Origin: an uncultured Eubacteriales bacterium
Lineage (GTDB): Bacteria > Bacillota > Clostridia > Oscillospirales > Butyricicoccaceae
DNA: 7,809 nt
Direction: 5' to 3'
Assembly (NCBI GenBank): GCA_934636325.1
Contig: CAKUAK010000072.1
Location: forward strand, 1 to 7,809
How positions within the stretch are numbered: position 1 is the stretch's first letter; each line of letters starts with the position of its first letter. The position numbers were made by a program, and so were the translations under genes. Below are positions 1-6,346 of the stretch, piece by piece. The notes under the pieces are model-generated. The model did no database searches and had not been told where the DNA came from. It worked only from the letters and a program-made list of their open reading frames with translations.

Positions 1-66
1 CCCCTTTTAATTAAATAGATTTGCCATGCTCATGTCATGTCAAATCATGACGCCTGACTGCCGGCG

Positions 67-82
67 CGGCGCAGAAGCGCCG
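67..82. other. small perfect hairpin before the terminator
   Basis: A six-base stem, CGGCGC pairing with GCGCCG, closes on an AGAA tetraloop. It sits two bases before the terminator at 85-110 and lacks a useful T-run of its own. It may be a 3'-end stabilising structure of the upstream transcript or part of a double-hairpin terminator. Bases 1-66 before it hold no ORF: all three + frames meet a stop within the first 18 bases. Confidence 0.45.
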
Positions 83-84
83 TT

Positions 85-110
85 AAAGCCTGTGTAAACG
101 CGGGCTTTTT
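85..110 (+). terminator. intrinsic terminator of a gene upstream of the window
   Basis: Bases 85-94 pair with 99-108 to give a ten-pair stem (two are G-U pairs) around a TAAA loop, followed by a T-run at 106-110. The T-run lies on the + strand side, so the structure ends a rightward transcript whose gene lies left of the window. It insulates the lexA promoter, which begins about 30 bases further on. Confidence 0.75.
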
Positions 111-128
111 ATATATCCGGGGAAAATA

Positions 129-142
129 CGAATAAATGTTTG
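129..142. promoter_or_regulatory. SOS box (LexA operator) of lexA
   Basis: CGAATAAATGTTTG fits the Gram-positive LexA operator consensus CGAACRNRYGTTYG at 13 of 14 positions; the only mismatch is T for C at position 5. It lies about 100 bases before the lexA start and overlaps the -35 box at 140-145, so a bound LexA dimer would block RNA polymerase. This is the autoregulation expected of lexA, and it also supports assignment to the Bacillota or a relative using the same operator. Confidence 0.88.
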
Positions 143-168
143 CTTATATTCCGGGGTTGTGATATACT
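140..168 (+). promoter_or_regulatory. sigma-A type promoter of lexA-recG
   Basis: A -35 box TTGCTT (140-145) and a -10 box TATACT (163-168) are 17 bases apart, with an extended -10 TG at 160-161. The predicted transcript start is near 175, leaving a leader of about 65 bases. The -35 box shares bases with the SOS box. The position also rules out a possible GTG start for lexA at 159, because that codon lies before the transcript begins. Confidence 0.78.
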
Positions 169-239
169 TTAAATACAAATATCCTGACGACCCAGATATA
201 CATCGGGCCAGAGAGCAGCAGGCATGGAGGTGTGCTTTT

Positions 240-833
240 ATGGGATGCAAGATACTGAGCCCCAAACGCCGGGCCATACTTGAATATATAGAGAGCTTCG
301 CCCAGGAAAACGGCTATGCGCCGTCGGTGCGCGAGATAGGCGACGCCGTCGGGCTGCGTTCGCCCTCCACCGTCCATGCCCATCTGCGCATCCTTGAGGA
401 AAACGGATATCTTCAGAAGAGCAAGGGCAAGACCCGTACCCTTTCCCTTCCCGGCCAGCCGGGCTATCGCAATGTCCCGGTCATCGGCACGGTCCGCGCC
501 GGACAGCCTATCCTTGCCGTCGAGGATGCCGTCGGCTATGTTCCCTTTGAGGGCAGCGGAGATGGCCTGTTTGCCCTCAATGTCCGGGGCGACAGCATGA
601 AGGACGCCGCCATACTCGAAGATGATGTCGTTATCGTCCGCCCGCAGCCGACGGCTGACAACGGCCAGATCGTCGTCGCCCTTATCGACGATGAGGCCAC
701 CGTAAAGCGTCTCAGGCTGGAAAAGGGCCATGTATGGCTCATGCCCGAAAACCCCGCATATCAGCCGATCGACGGCGAGGGCTGTTCTATCCTCGGCGTC
801 GTTGTCGCCGTTTACCGCTATCATGTCAAATAA
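240..833 (+). CDS. lexA: LexA repressor, self-cleaving SOS regulator
   Basis: LexA binds SOS boxes as a dimer and, when stimulated by RecA filaments on single-stranded DNA, cuts itself and releases the SOS genes. The 197-residue product is of normal length. It has an N-terminal winged helix-turn-helix (about 1-70, with the SVREIGDAVGL stretch at 29-39 and a recognition helix near STVHAHL) and a C-terminal S24-type peptidase domain. The Ala-Gly cleavage site is A87-G88 (VRAGQP), the catalytic serine is S119 in GDSM, and the catalytic lysine is K156 in TVKR. The ATG at 240 is preferred because GGAGG at 226-230 lies nine bases before it and the protein then begins like other LexA proteins; an in-frame GTG at 159 lies before the predicted transcript start. 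The last 11 bases overlap recG. The gene should repress itself through the operator at 129-142. Confidence 0.97.
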   Translation: MGCKILSPKRRAILEYIESFAQENGYAPSVREIGDAVGLRSPSTVHAHLRILEENGYLQKSKGKTRTLSLPGQPGYRNVPVIGTVRAGQPILAVEDAVGYVPFEGSGDGLFALNVRGDSMKDAAILEDDVVIVRPQPTADNGQIVVALIDDEATVKRLRLEKGHVWLMPENPAYQPIDGEGCSILGVVVAVYRYHVK

Positions 834-2874
834 AGCAAGCATAACCAATAACAGCCCCGTCACCGCCCTTCCGGGCGTCGGGGCAAAGCGTGCCCAGCTT
901 CTCAACAAGCTGGGCATTCTTCGCGTCGGCGATCTTCTGACATACTTTCCCCGGGACTATGAGGACAGGACAAAGATATACACCGCCGCCCGCCCGGCCG
1001 AGGAGATCAAGGGCTGCTACAGCCTTGTCATCGGCAGCGACCCGACATCGGCACGCCTGCCCCGGGGCATGGAGATCGTCAAAGCCCGGGGATTTGACGA
1101 TACAGGCTGTATAGATATAGTTTTTTTCAACAGGCCGTATACGAAAAATCAGCTTAAAAGGGGCAAAGAATATATTTTCTACGGCAAGGTAGAAAATTAC
1201 CCCTCACGGCCGTCGATGGTCAATCCCCTCTTCGAAGAGGCCGGAAAGGGTGGCGGCCTGACCGGCAGGATCATCCCGATATATCCGGTCTCGGCCGGGC
1301 TGACCTCGGCCATGATAGCGGCGTGCGTCGAAGCCGCCCTCGGATACTGCACCCTGCCCGAAAGCCCCATCCCCCCCGAGCTGGAGGCCCGCATGGCCCT
1401 CATGCCGGCCGAAGAGGCCTATCGCCAGATACACTTCCCCACGAGTTCCGAAAAGGCGGCCGCCGCCATGCGCAGGTTCGCCTTCGAAGAGCTTTTTGTG
1501 TTCTCCTGCGCTTCGGCAGGGTTAAAATGGGAATCAAAGACAATGGTGTCGCATCCCCTCCGGTATTACGATCCCCGGGAGTTTTACGCCCGCCTTCCCT
1601 TCGAGCCGACGGGGGCCCAGCGCCGCGCCGTCGACCAGACCTTTGCCGATATGACCTCGCCCAACAGGATGAACCGCCTTGTCCAGGGCGACGTCGGCTC
1701 GGGCAAGACCCTTGTGGCCGCCGCCTGTGCCTGGCTGTGCCACAAGAACGGCCGTCAGGCCGTCATAATGGCGCCGACCGAGCTTCTTGCCCGCCAGCAC
1801 CAAAAGACCCTCTCGGCCATGCTCTCCCCCTATGGGATGAATATCGGCCTTATAGTCTCGGCCATGCCTATGGCCGAAAAGAAGGCCGCCCTTATGGCGG
1901 CGGCCACCGGCGGCTTCGACGTTATCTGCGGCACCCACGCCCTCATACAGAGCTTTGTCGAGTTCATGGATCCCGCCCTCTTTGTCATCGACGAGCAGCA
2001 CCGCTTCGGCGTGGCCCAGCGCTCGGAGCTGGCCAAAAAGCAGCCCGACAGTCATATGCTGGTCATGTCGGCCACCCCGATACCCCGCACCCTGTCGCTC
2101 ATCATCTTCGGCGACCTCGACCTTTCGGTCATCGACGAGATGCCCAAGGGGCGGACGCCGATTGAGACCTATTGCGTCGGCGAGGACAAGCGCAAGCGCA
2201 TGCAGGCCTTTCTGCTTAAGCAGGTGGCGGCCGGCGGGCAGGCCTATATCGTATGTCCCCTTATCGAGGAGGGGGCCGACAGCGAGCGCGCCTCGGCCGA
2301 AAAATACGCCCTCGAGCTGGGGCAGGCCCTGCCCTCACTGCGCATCGCCATCATGCACGGCCGCCTTTCGGCCCAGGAAAAATCCCGGGTCATGTCGGAT
2401 TTTGCCGCCGGGTTGCTCGACGTTCTGGTCTCGACGACGGTCATCGAGGTCGGCATCGACGTCCCCAACGCCAATCTTATGATAATAGAGAACGCCGAGG
2501 TCTTTGGCCTTTCGCAGCTGCACCAGCTGCGCGGCCGCGTCGGCCGAGGCTCGCGCCAATCCTACTGCATACTCATGCGGCACGGCCCGCGCATACCCCG
2601 TCTCGAGGTCATATGCCGCACCTCCGACGGCTTCAAGGTGGCCGAAGAGGATCTGCGCCTGCGCGGCCCCGGCGACTTTTTCGGCCATCGCCAGCACGGC
2701 CTTCCGGCCTTCCGGGTGGCCGACCTTTCGGGCGACCTGCGGCTTTTCGAATCGGCCCGCGCCGCCGCCGAAGAGGTCTTTGCCCGCGACCCCGACCTGT
2801 CTCTGCCCGAGAACGCCGTCCTGCGGCGCAGGGTCGACGAGCTGCTTTGCGGAGACGGCATAAAACTGAACTGA
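823..2874 (+). CDS. recG: ATP-dependent DNA helicase RecG
   Basis: RecG is a superfamily 2 translocase that drives branch migration and regression of stalled replication forks and processes recombination intermediates and R-loops. The 683-residue product is of usual full length. The N-terminal wedge (OB-fold) region comes first, with a helix-hairpin-helix-like TALPGVGAKRAQLL near 14-27. The helicase motifs follow in order: Walker A GDVGSGKT (289-296), motif Ia APTELLARQH (317-326), DEQH box (390-393), SATPIPRT (416-423), motif V around STTVIEVGIDVP (537-548) and QLRGRVGRG (568-576). The RecG-specific C-terminal stretch runs from DGFKVAEEDLRLRGPG to about 634 (ADL). The start at 823 lies inside lexA, overlaps it by 11 bases and has no visible ribosome binding site. 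Upstream in-frame codons such as TTG at 802 have none either, so coupling to lexA translation is inferred. All key residues are present. Confidence 0.97.
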   Translation: MSNKASITNNSPVTALPGVGAKRAQLLNKLGILRVGDLLTYFPRDYEDRTKIYTAARPAEEIKGCYSLVIGSDPTSARLPRGMEIVKARGFDDTGCIDIVFFNRPYTKNQLKRGKEYIFYGKVENYPSRPSMVNPLFEEAGKGGGLTGRIIPIYPVSAGLTSAMIAACVEAALGYCTLPESPIPPELEARMALMPAEEAYRQIHFPTSSEKAAAAMRRFAFEELFVFSCASAGLKWESKTMVSHPLRYYDPREFYARLPFEPTGAQRRAVDQTFADMTSPNRMNRLVQGDVGSGKTLVAAACAWLCHKNGRQAVIMAPTELLARQHQKTLSAMLSPYGMNIGLIVSAMPMAEKKAALMAAATGGFDVICGTHALIQSFVEFMDPALFVIDEQHRFGVAQRSELAKKQPDSHMLVMSATPIPRTLSLIIFGDLDLSVIDEMPKGRTPIETYCVGEDKRKRMQAFLLKQVAAGGQAYIVCPLIEEGADSERASAEKYALELGQALPSLRIAIMHGRLSAQEKSRVMSDFAAGLLDVLVSTTVIEVGIDVPNANLMIIENAEVFGLSQLHQLRGRVGRGSRQSYCILMRHGPRIPRLEVICRTSDGFKVAEEDLRLRGPGDFFGHRQHGLPAFRVADLSGDLRLFESARAAAEEVFARDPDLSLPENAVLRRRVDELLCGDGIKLN

Positions 2875-2884
2875 ACCCAGAATA

Positions 2885-2896
2885 TTTGTTAACAAA
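2885..2896. repeat. 12-bp perfect palindrome after recG
   Basis: TTTGTTAACAAA is a perfect inverted repeat with no spacer. It lies ten bases after the recG stop and ends 23 bases before the -35 box of the next promoter. A zero-loop palindrome suits a dimeric DNA-binding protein better than an RNA hairpin, but AT-rich palindromes of this size can occur by chance and no regulator is assigned. Confidence 0.3.
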
Positions 2897-2900
2897 CTTT

Positions 2901-2943
2901 AAAACAGTGCCCCGAATGATTGAAGACGGGGCGCTGCTGTTTT
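2901..2943 (+). terminator. intrinsic terminator of lexA-recG
   Basis: GCCCCG (2909-2914) pairs with CGGGGC (2927-2932) around a 12-base loop. A lower stem of AAAACAG (2901-2907) with CTGTTTT (2937-2943) is separated from it by an asymmetric internal loop. The 3' arm runs into TTTT. It starts 26 bases after the recG stop. The T-run is short and the stem imperfect, so termination may be partial. The loop and T-run also contain the promoter of the following operon. Confidence 0.62.
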
Positions 2944-2948
2944 ATAAT
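2920..2948 (+). promoter_or_regulatory. promoter of the ABC exporter operon
   Basis: TTGAAG (-35, 2920-2925) and a perfect TATAAT (-10, 2943-2948) are separated by the ideal 17 bases. The predicted start is A2954 or nearby, about 60 bases before the first gene. The -35 box lies in the loop of the recG terminator and the -10 box begins at the last T of its T-run. No operator could be assigned, though the palindrome at 2885-2896 lies a short way upstream. Confidence 0.7.
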
Positions 2949-2954
2949 TATATA

Positions 2955-2988
2955 CGGCCCGGGCAGGGCCTTTTTACCTGTCCGGCCG
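2955..2988 (+). promoter_or_regulatory. 5'-end leader hairpin with an alternative terminator-like fold
   Basis: CGGCC (2955-2959) pairs with GGCCG (2984-2988), and after a one-base bulge GGGCAGG (2961-2967) pairs with CCTGTCC (2977-2983), including one G-U. This makes a 12-pair stem at the very 5' end of the predicted transcript. A competing fold uses the same 5' arm: GGCCC (2956-2960) with GGGCC (2966-2970) followed by TTTTT (2971-2975), which resembles a short intrinsic terminator. The structure could stabilise the mRNA, attenuate it, or act as a second terminator for read-through from recG. It does not cover the ribosome binding site at 3003-3009. Confidence 0.5.
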
Positions 2989-3002
2989 CAAAACTTATAT
3001 CT

Positions 3003-3009
3003 AAGGGGG
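3003..3009 (+). promoter_or_regulatory. ribosome binding site for a UUG start
   Basis: AAGGGGG differs from the ideal AAGGAGG at one base and lies seven bases before the TTG at 3017. It decides the start of the ATPase: from this TTG the protein begins (M)VEIKNLTKLYG, the normal N-terminus of ABC ATPases, and no ATG or GTG is better placed. Confidence 0.8.
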
Positions 3010-3016
3010 AATCACC

Positions 3017-4048
3017 TTGGTCGAAATAAAAAACCTGACCAAGCTGTATGGCAGCCACAAGGCGGTCGACGATCTTTCGATCACCGTCGAGGACGGCCAG
3101 ATATACGGCTTTCTCGGCCCTAACGGCGCAGGTAAATCGACAACGATGAATATCATGACCGGCTGTCTTGCCGCCACTTCGGGCACGGTCACGATAAACG
3201 GCTTTGATATTCTCGAACAGCCGAAGGAAGCCAAAAAATGCATCGGCTATCTGCCCGAGCAGCCGCCGCTCTATCCCGACATGACCCCGAGAGAATACCT
3301 CGGCTTTGTCTGCGGGCTCAAGGGCATAAAGGGCAGCGATGTCGAAGGCGAGATAAAAAGGGTCGCCGAGCTGACCCGGATAACCGACCACCTCGACCGC
3401 CTTATAATGCATCTTTCAAAGGGCTATAAGCAGCGTGTCGGCATCGCGCAGGCCATCCTCGGCCAGCCCAAGCTGGTCATACTCGACGAGCCGACCGTCG
3501 GCCTCGACCCCAAACAGATAACCGAGATACGCGAGCTGATACGTTCGCTGGGCGGGACACACACCGTCATACTCTCGAGCCACATACTCTCCGAGATATC
3601 CTCGGTATGCGATAAGATCATGATAATCCGCAAGGGCCGCCTTGTCGCCTGCGACACCCCCGAGGGGCTGAGCCGTTCAACGCTGGGCGATGTCAAGCTG
3701 CGTCTGACCGTCGATCCATGCGGCGGCGATGCCCAAGCCGTTGTGTCGGCGATAAATGGCGTCAGCGGTGTCGAAGCCTCGGCCTCCTCCCGCGACAGCG
3801 GCTGCATCGAGCTTACGGCCTCCTATCCGCCCGATCTCGACCTGCGCCGCGATATTGCCTCGGCCCTGGCCCAAAACGGCATGCTGACCCTTTCGATGCA
3901 GGAGGTCCGCCTCAGTCTTGAGGATATCTTCCTTGAGCTGACCGCCCCCGACGCCCCGGCAGACGATATATCCGACGAAGCCGATACATCTGATGAAGCC
4001 GATACATCCGATGAAAAGGAGACCACAGACAATGACGGTAATATATAA
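3017..4048 (+). CDS. ABC transporter ATP-binding protein (GldA-type)
   Basis: This cytoplasmic ATPase powers an ABC-2 type exporter together with the next gene. The 343-residue product has all nucleotide-binding motifs: Walker A GPNGAGKST (34-42), Q-loop near Q82, signature LSKGYKQRV (133-141, the variant usual in this subfamily instead of LSGGQ), Walker B LVILDEPT with E158, D-loop GLDP (162-165) and H-loop H189 in LSSHILSE. After about residue 220 comes the C-terminal domain typical of GldA and natA-like ATPases. The last 30 or so residues form a very acidic, probably disordered tail with three SDEADT-like hexapeptides (319-336), which most relatives lack. The start is TTG. The 3' end overlaps the permease gene by 17 bases. 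Ile codons are mostly ATA (18 of 29). The family is certain, the substrate unknown. Confidence 0.94.
   Translation: MVEIKNLTKLYGSHKAVDDLSITVEDGQIYGFLGPNGAGKSTTMNIMTGCLAATSGTVTINGFDILEQPKEAKKCIGYLPEQPPLYPDMTPREYLGFVCGLKGIKGSDVEGEIKRVAELTRITDHLDRLIMHLSKGYKQRVGIAQAILGQPKLVILDEPTVGLDPKQITEIRELIRSLGGTHTVILSSHILSEISSVCDKIMIIRKGRLVACDTPEGLSRSTLGDVKLRLTVDPCGGDAQAVVSAINGVSGVEASASSRDSGCIELTASYPPDLDLRRDIASALAQNGMLTLSMQEVRLSLEDIFLELTAPDAPADDISDEADTSDEADTSDEKETTDNDGNI
3971..4024 (+). repeat. three tandem 18-bp units coding for an acidic tail
   Basis: Three in-frame 18-base units encode SDEADT, SDEADT and SDEKET at the end of the ATPase. Units 1 and 2 differ at two bases, both silent. Unit 3 has diverged in its second half to GAAAAGGAGACC, which creates the AAGGAG (4016-4021) that serves the permease start ten bases on. 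The array probably arose by slippage or duplication and may vary in copy number between strains. Confidence 0.8.
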
Positions 4049-4895
4049 AAAAGAGCTGCGCGGCTATTTCAACGGCATGATGGGCTATGTCTTTATCGCC
4101 TTCGCGCTGGCCATCCTCGGCATATACAGCTATGCCATACATTTTTTGCAATCATATCCCAATTTTGAATATGTGCTTGATTCGGTGCGCTTTTTCTTCC
4201 TTATGCTTATGCCTGTCCTGACCATGCGCACTATGTCAGAAGAGAAGCGTCAGCGCACAGACCAGCTGCTTTATTCCTCGCCGGTGTCGACATGGTCGGT
4301 GGTATTCGGCAAGTTCCTTGCCGCCCTGACCGTCTATGCCGTGCCCCTTGTCATAAGCTGCGCCTATCCGATAGTCATATCGAAGTACGGCACGGTCAAC
4401 TTCAAGACGGCCTATGCCGCCATATTCGCCTTCCTGCTGATGGGCGGCGCATGTATCGCCATCGGCATATTCCTCTCCGGCCTGACCGACAGCCAGATGG
4501 TAGCCGCTGTGCTCTGCTTCGGCGGGCTCCTGGCATGCTACCTGATGCCCAGCCTGGCCAACATGGTGTCGGCCTCGGCGCTGACCTCGGCCGCCGGCTT
4601 TGCCGCCCTGGCCGTCATCTTTACCTATGCCGTATATGTCACGACAAAGAGCCTGCCGCTCTCCTGCGGCATCGGCGGGGTGTCGGTTGCCGCCATCGTC
4701 CTGCTTTATATCTTCAAGCGCACGGCGCTGGAGGGTACCTTCAATACGGCGATGAACGCCCTTTCGGTATTCTCCCGCTTCGACAGCTTTATTTACGGCG
4801 TATTCGACCTGACCTCGGTCGTCTATTTCCTTTCGATCATAACACTCTTTATATTCTTCACCGTCCAGACGGTGGAAAAACGCCGCTGGTCTTAA
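4032..4895 (+). CDS. ABC-2 type permease (GldF-like)
   Basis: This is the membrane partner of the preceding ATPase. The 287-residue product is of usual size for the family and highly hydrophobic, with probable membrane segments near 17-37, 52-66, 94-117, 128-150, 155-176, 186-204, 212-227 and 262-280; six of these are clear and the exact number is uncertain. The loop at 61-85 (PVLTMR, then SEEKR, then LLYSSPV) is the conserved cytoplasmic motif of the GldF/NosY-type permeases and marks the likely contact with the ATPase. The protein ends in a basic tail, VEKRRWS. The ATG at 4032 is chosen because AAGGAG (4016-4021) precedes it by ten bases and MTVIYKKELRGYF is a typical start. It overlaps the ATPase gene by 17 bases, so the two are probably made in step. 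The substrate is not known. Confidence 0.92.
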   Translation: MTVIYKKELRGYFNGMMGYVFIAFALAILGIYSYAIHFLQSYPNFEYVLDSVRFFFLMLMPVLTMRTMSEEKRQRTDQLLYSSPVSTWSVVFGKFLAALTVYAVPLVISCAYPIVISKYGTVNFKTAYAAIFAFLLMGGACIAIGIFLSGLTDSQMVAAVLCFGGLLACYLMPSLANMVSASALTSAAGFAALAVIFTYAVYVTTKSLPLSCGIGGVSVAAIVLLYIFKRTALEGTFNTAMNALSVFSRFDSFIYGVFDLTSVVYFLSIITLFIFFTVQTVEKRRWS

Positions 4896-4908
4896 GGAGG
4901 GAGCATAG

Positions 4909-6345
4909 ATGAAAAACAACAACAGCAAGGCGCCCTCGGCGGCGCTCAAAATGGGCGGAAGCCAGATGATGCTCTGTGCCGCCGCCATCCTCATCGCCAT
5001 ACTGGTCAACCTCATCGCCGCCCGCCTGCCCTCTACGGCGACCCAGTTCGACCTGAGCTCTGAGGGCTTCTTTACCCTTTCCGAGCAGACAAAGAATATA
5101 ACGGCAGGCCTTACAGAGCCGGTCACCATCTATCTTATCGCCGAGACCGGGGCTGAGGACGACACGGTGTCGACCCTTCTCGACCGCTATGCCGCCTCGA
5201 GCTCCAACATCACGGTCGAGCAGATCGACCCGGTGCTCTATCCCAACTTCACGGCCAATTATACGACCGAGAGCCTTGCCGACAACAGCGTCATCGTTGA
5301 AAGCGCCAAGCGCTTCAAGGTGGTCGACAACTCGAAGATCTTCGTTCAGGATCTTTCCAGCTATTACACTACCGGCCAGGTCAGCACCTCCTTTGACGGC
5401 GAGGGCGCGATAACCTCGGCCCTGTCCTATGTCGTCACCGACGACCTGCCGGTCGTATACGCCCTTACCGGCCACGGCGAGGCCTCCCTTTCGCAGAACC
5501 TTCAGAATATGATCGGCAAGGATAATTATACCCTATCCTCTCTCGAGCTCCTGACCGAAGACGGCATCCCCGGCGACTGCGACGCCCTGCTGATCGTCTC
5601 GCCCCAGACCGACATTACCGAGCGTGAGAAGGAAGCCATCCTCTCTTATATGGAAAAGGGCGGCAGCGTCATGCTCTTTGCCGACCTGATAACGGCCGAG
5701 ACACCCAACCTCGACGCCCTGCTCGACGCCTATGGCCTTCAGCTTGAGCGCGGCATAGTCATCGAGCGGGGCGGAAACAACTTCCTCGCCGGCGGATATT
5801 ATCACTATCTGCTGCCCGATATCAAGTCCCACGGTATCACGGCCAGCCTTATTGAAAATAACAAGCGTGTCCTGCTGCCGGCCGCCCAGGCCGTGACCGA
5901 GACGGCCTCGCACCGCAGCAGCCTTTCGGTCACGACCCTTCTGACATCGACGTCGGAATCCTATCTCAAGCCCTCGGCCTATGAGATGACGACGATGGAA
6001 AAGGAGACCGGCGATATCGACGGCCCCTTCCCGGTCGGCATGGCCGTCACCGAAGAGACCTCCGGCGGCACGACCCACCTTGCCGTATTCACAAGCTCGT
6101 ATATGCTCGACGATTCCTTTGACCAGATCGTCTATTCGGCCAACAGCGATATGTTTTTGAGCGCCCTGGGCTGGATGTGCCAGTACGAACAGAGCATGTC
6201 GATCCACGCCAAGGCGGTCAACTCGGAGGTTCTGGTCGTTCCCGCCTCGGCCGGAAACACATGGGGCATGATAATGGTCGTTGTCCTCCCGTTGGCCCTT
6301 CTGGCCCTCGGACTCCTTGTGACACTTTCGAGGAGGAAGAAATAG
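4909..6345 (+). CDS. GldG family ABC transporter auxiliary protein
   Basis: This is a membrane-anchored extracytoplasmic subunit of GldG type (ABC_transp_aux region). The 478-residue product has an N-terminal membrane segment near 20-38, a large outer domain, and a second membrane segment near 453-473 followed by the basic end SRRKK, so both ends should lie in the cytoplasm. The family mark is seen just after the first segment: FDLSSEGFFTLSEQT (47-61) followed by a TEPVTIYLI strand (69-77). Further in are GHGE (188-191) and the GGSVMLFAD strand (251-259), both usual in this Rossmann-like domain. The ATG at 4909 lies eight bases after a perfect AAGGAGG (4894-4900) whose first two As belong to the permease stop codon. 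One base separates its stop from the next gene. In Bacteroidota GldG works with GldA and GldF in gliding; here its job is unknown. Confidence 0.9.
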   Translation: MKNNNSKAPSAALKMGGSQMMLCAAAILIAILVNLIAARLPSTATQFDLSSEGFFTLSEQTKNITAGLTEPVTIYLIAETGAEDDTVSTLLDRYAASSSNITVEQIDPVLYPNFTANYTTESLADNSVIVESAKRFKVVDNSKIFVQDLSSYYTTGQVSTSFDGEGAITSALSYVVTDDLPVVYALTGHGEASLSQNLQNMIGKDNYTLSSLELLTEDGIPGDCDALLIVSPQTDITEREKEAILSYMEKGGSVMLFADLITAETPNLDALLDAYGLQLERGIVIERGGNNFLAGGYYHYLLPDIKSHGITASLIENNKRVLLPAAQAVTETASHRSSLSVTTLLTSTSESYLKPSAYEMTTMEKETGDIDGPFPVGMAVTEETSGGTTHLAVFTSSYMLDDSFDQIVYSANSDMFLSALGWMCQYEQSMSIHAKAVNSEVLVVPASAGNTWGMIMVVVLPLALLALGLLVTLSRRKK

Positions 6346-6346
6346 C

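Noticed and set aside
22..43. A minus-strand TTGACA (38-43) that could be a -35 box of a leftward gene
   Set aside because: The best -10 partner, TCTATT at 18 bases, lacks the key A at position 2, and the terminator at 85-110 indicates that a rightward gene lies to the left.
34..51. Inverted repeat GTCATG, six bases, CATGAC
   Set aside because: The stem is only six pairs and AT-containing, with no T-run and no link to a promoter; it could be chance.
159..239. A 27-residue N-terminal extension of LexA from a GTG at 159
   Set aside because: The GTG lies before the -10 box and predicted transcript start, and the GGAGG at 226-230 fits the ATG at 240, which gives a normal-length LexA.
730..822. 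A longer RecG starting from an ATG at 730 inside lexA
   Set aside because: The extra 31 residues do not resemble a RecG N-terminus, and the start at 823 gives the family's normal length.
144..917. A 257-codon open frame on the minus strand across lexA
   Set aside because: It lies opposite a certain lexA with intact motifs, covers the lexA promoter region, and reads as low-complexity shadow sequence of GC-rich codons; no family is recognised.
1323..2165. A 280-codon open frame on the + strand within recG, and similar long frames across the window
   Set aside because: They are alternate-frame shadows produced by GC-rich codons, rich in Arg, Pro, Gly and Ala, with no ribosome binding sites or known domains.
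4236..5129. A 297-codon minus-strand frame opposite the permease and the GldG-like gene
   Set aside because: It spans two well-supported + strand genes and their junction, and has no recognisable domain.
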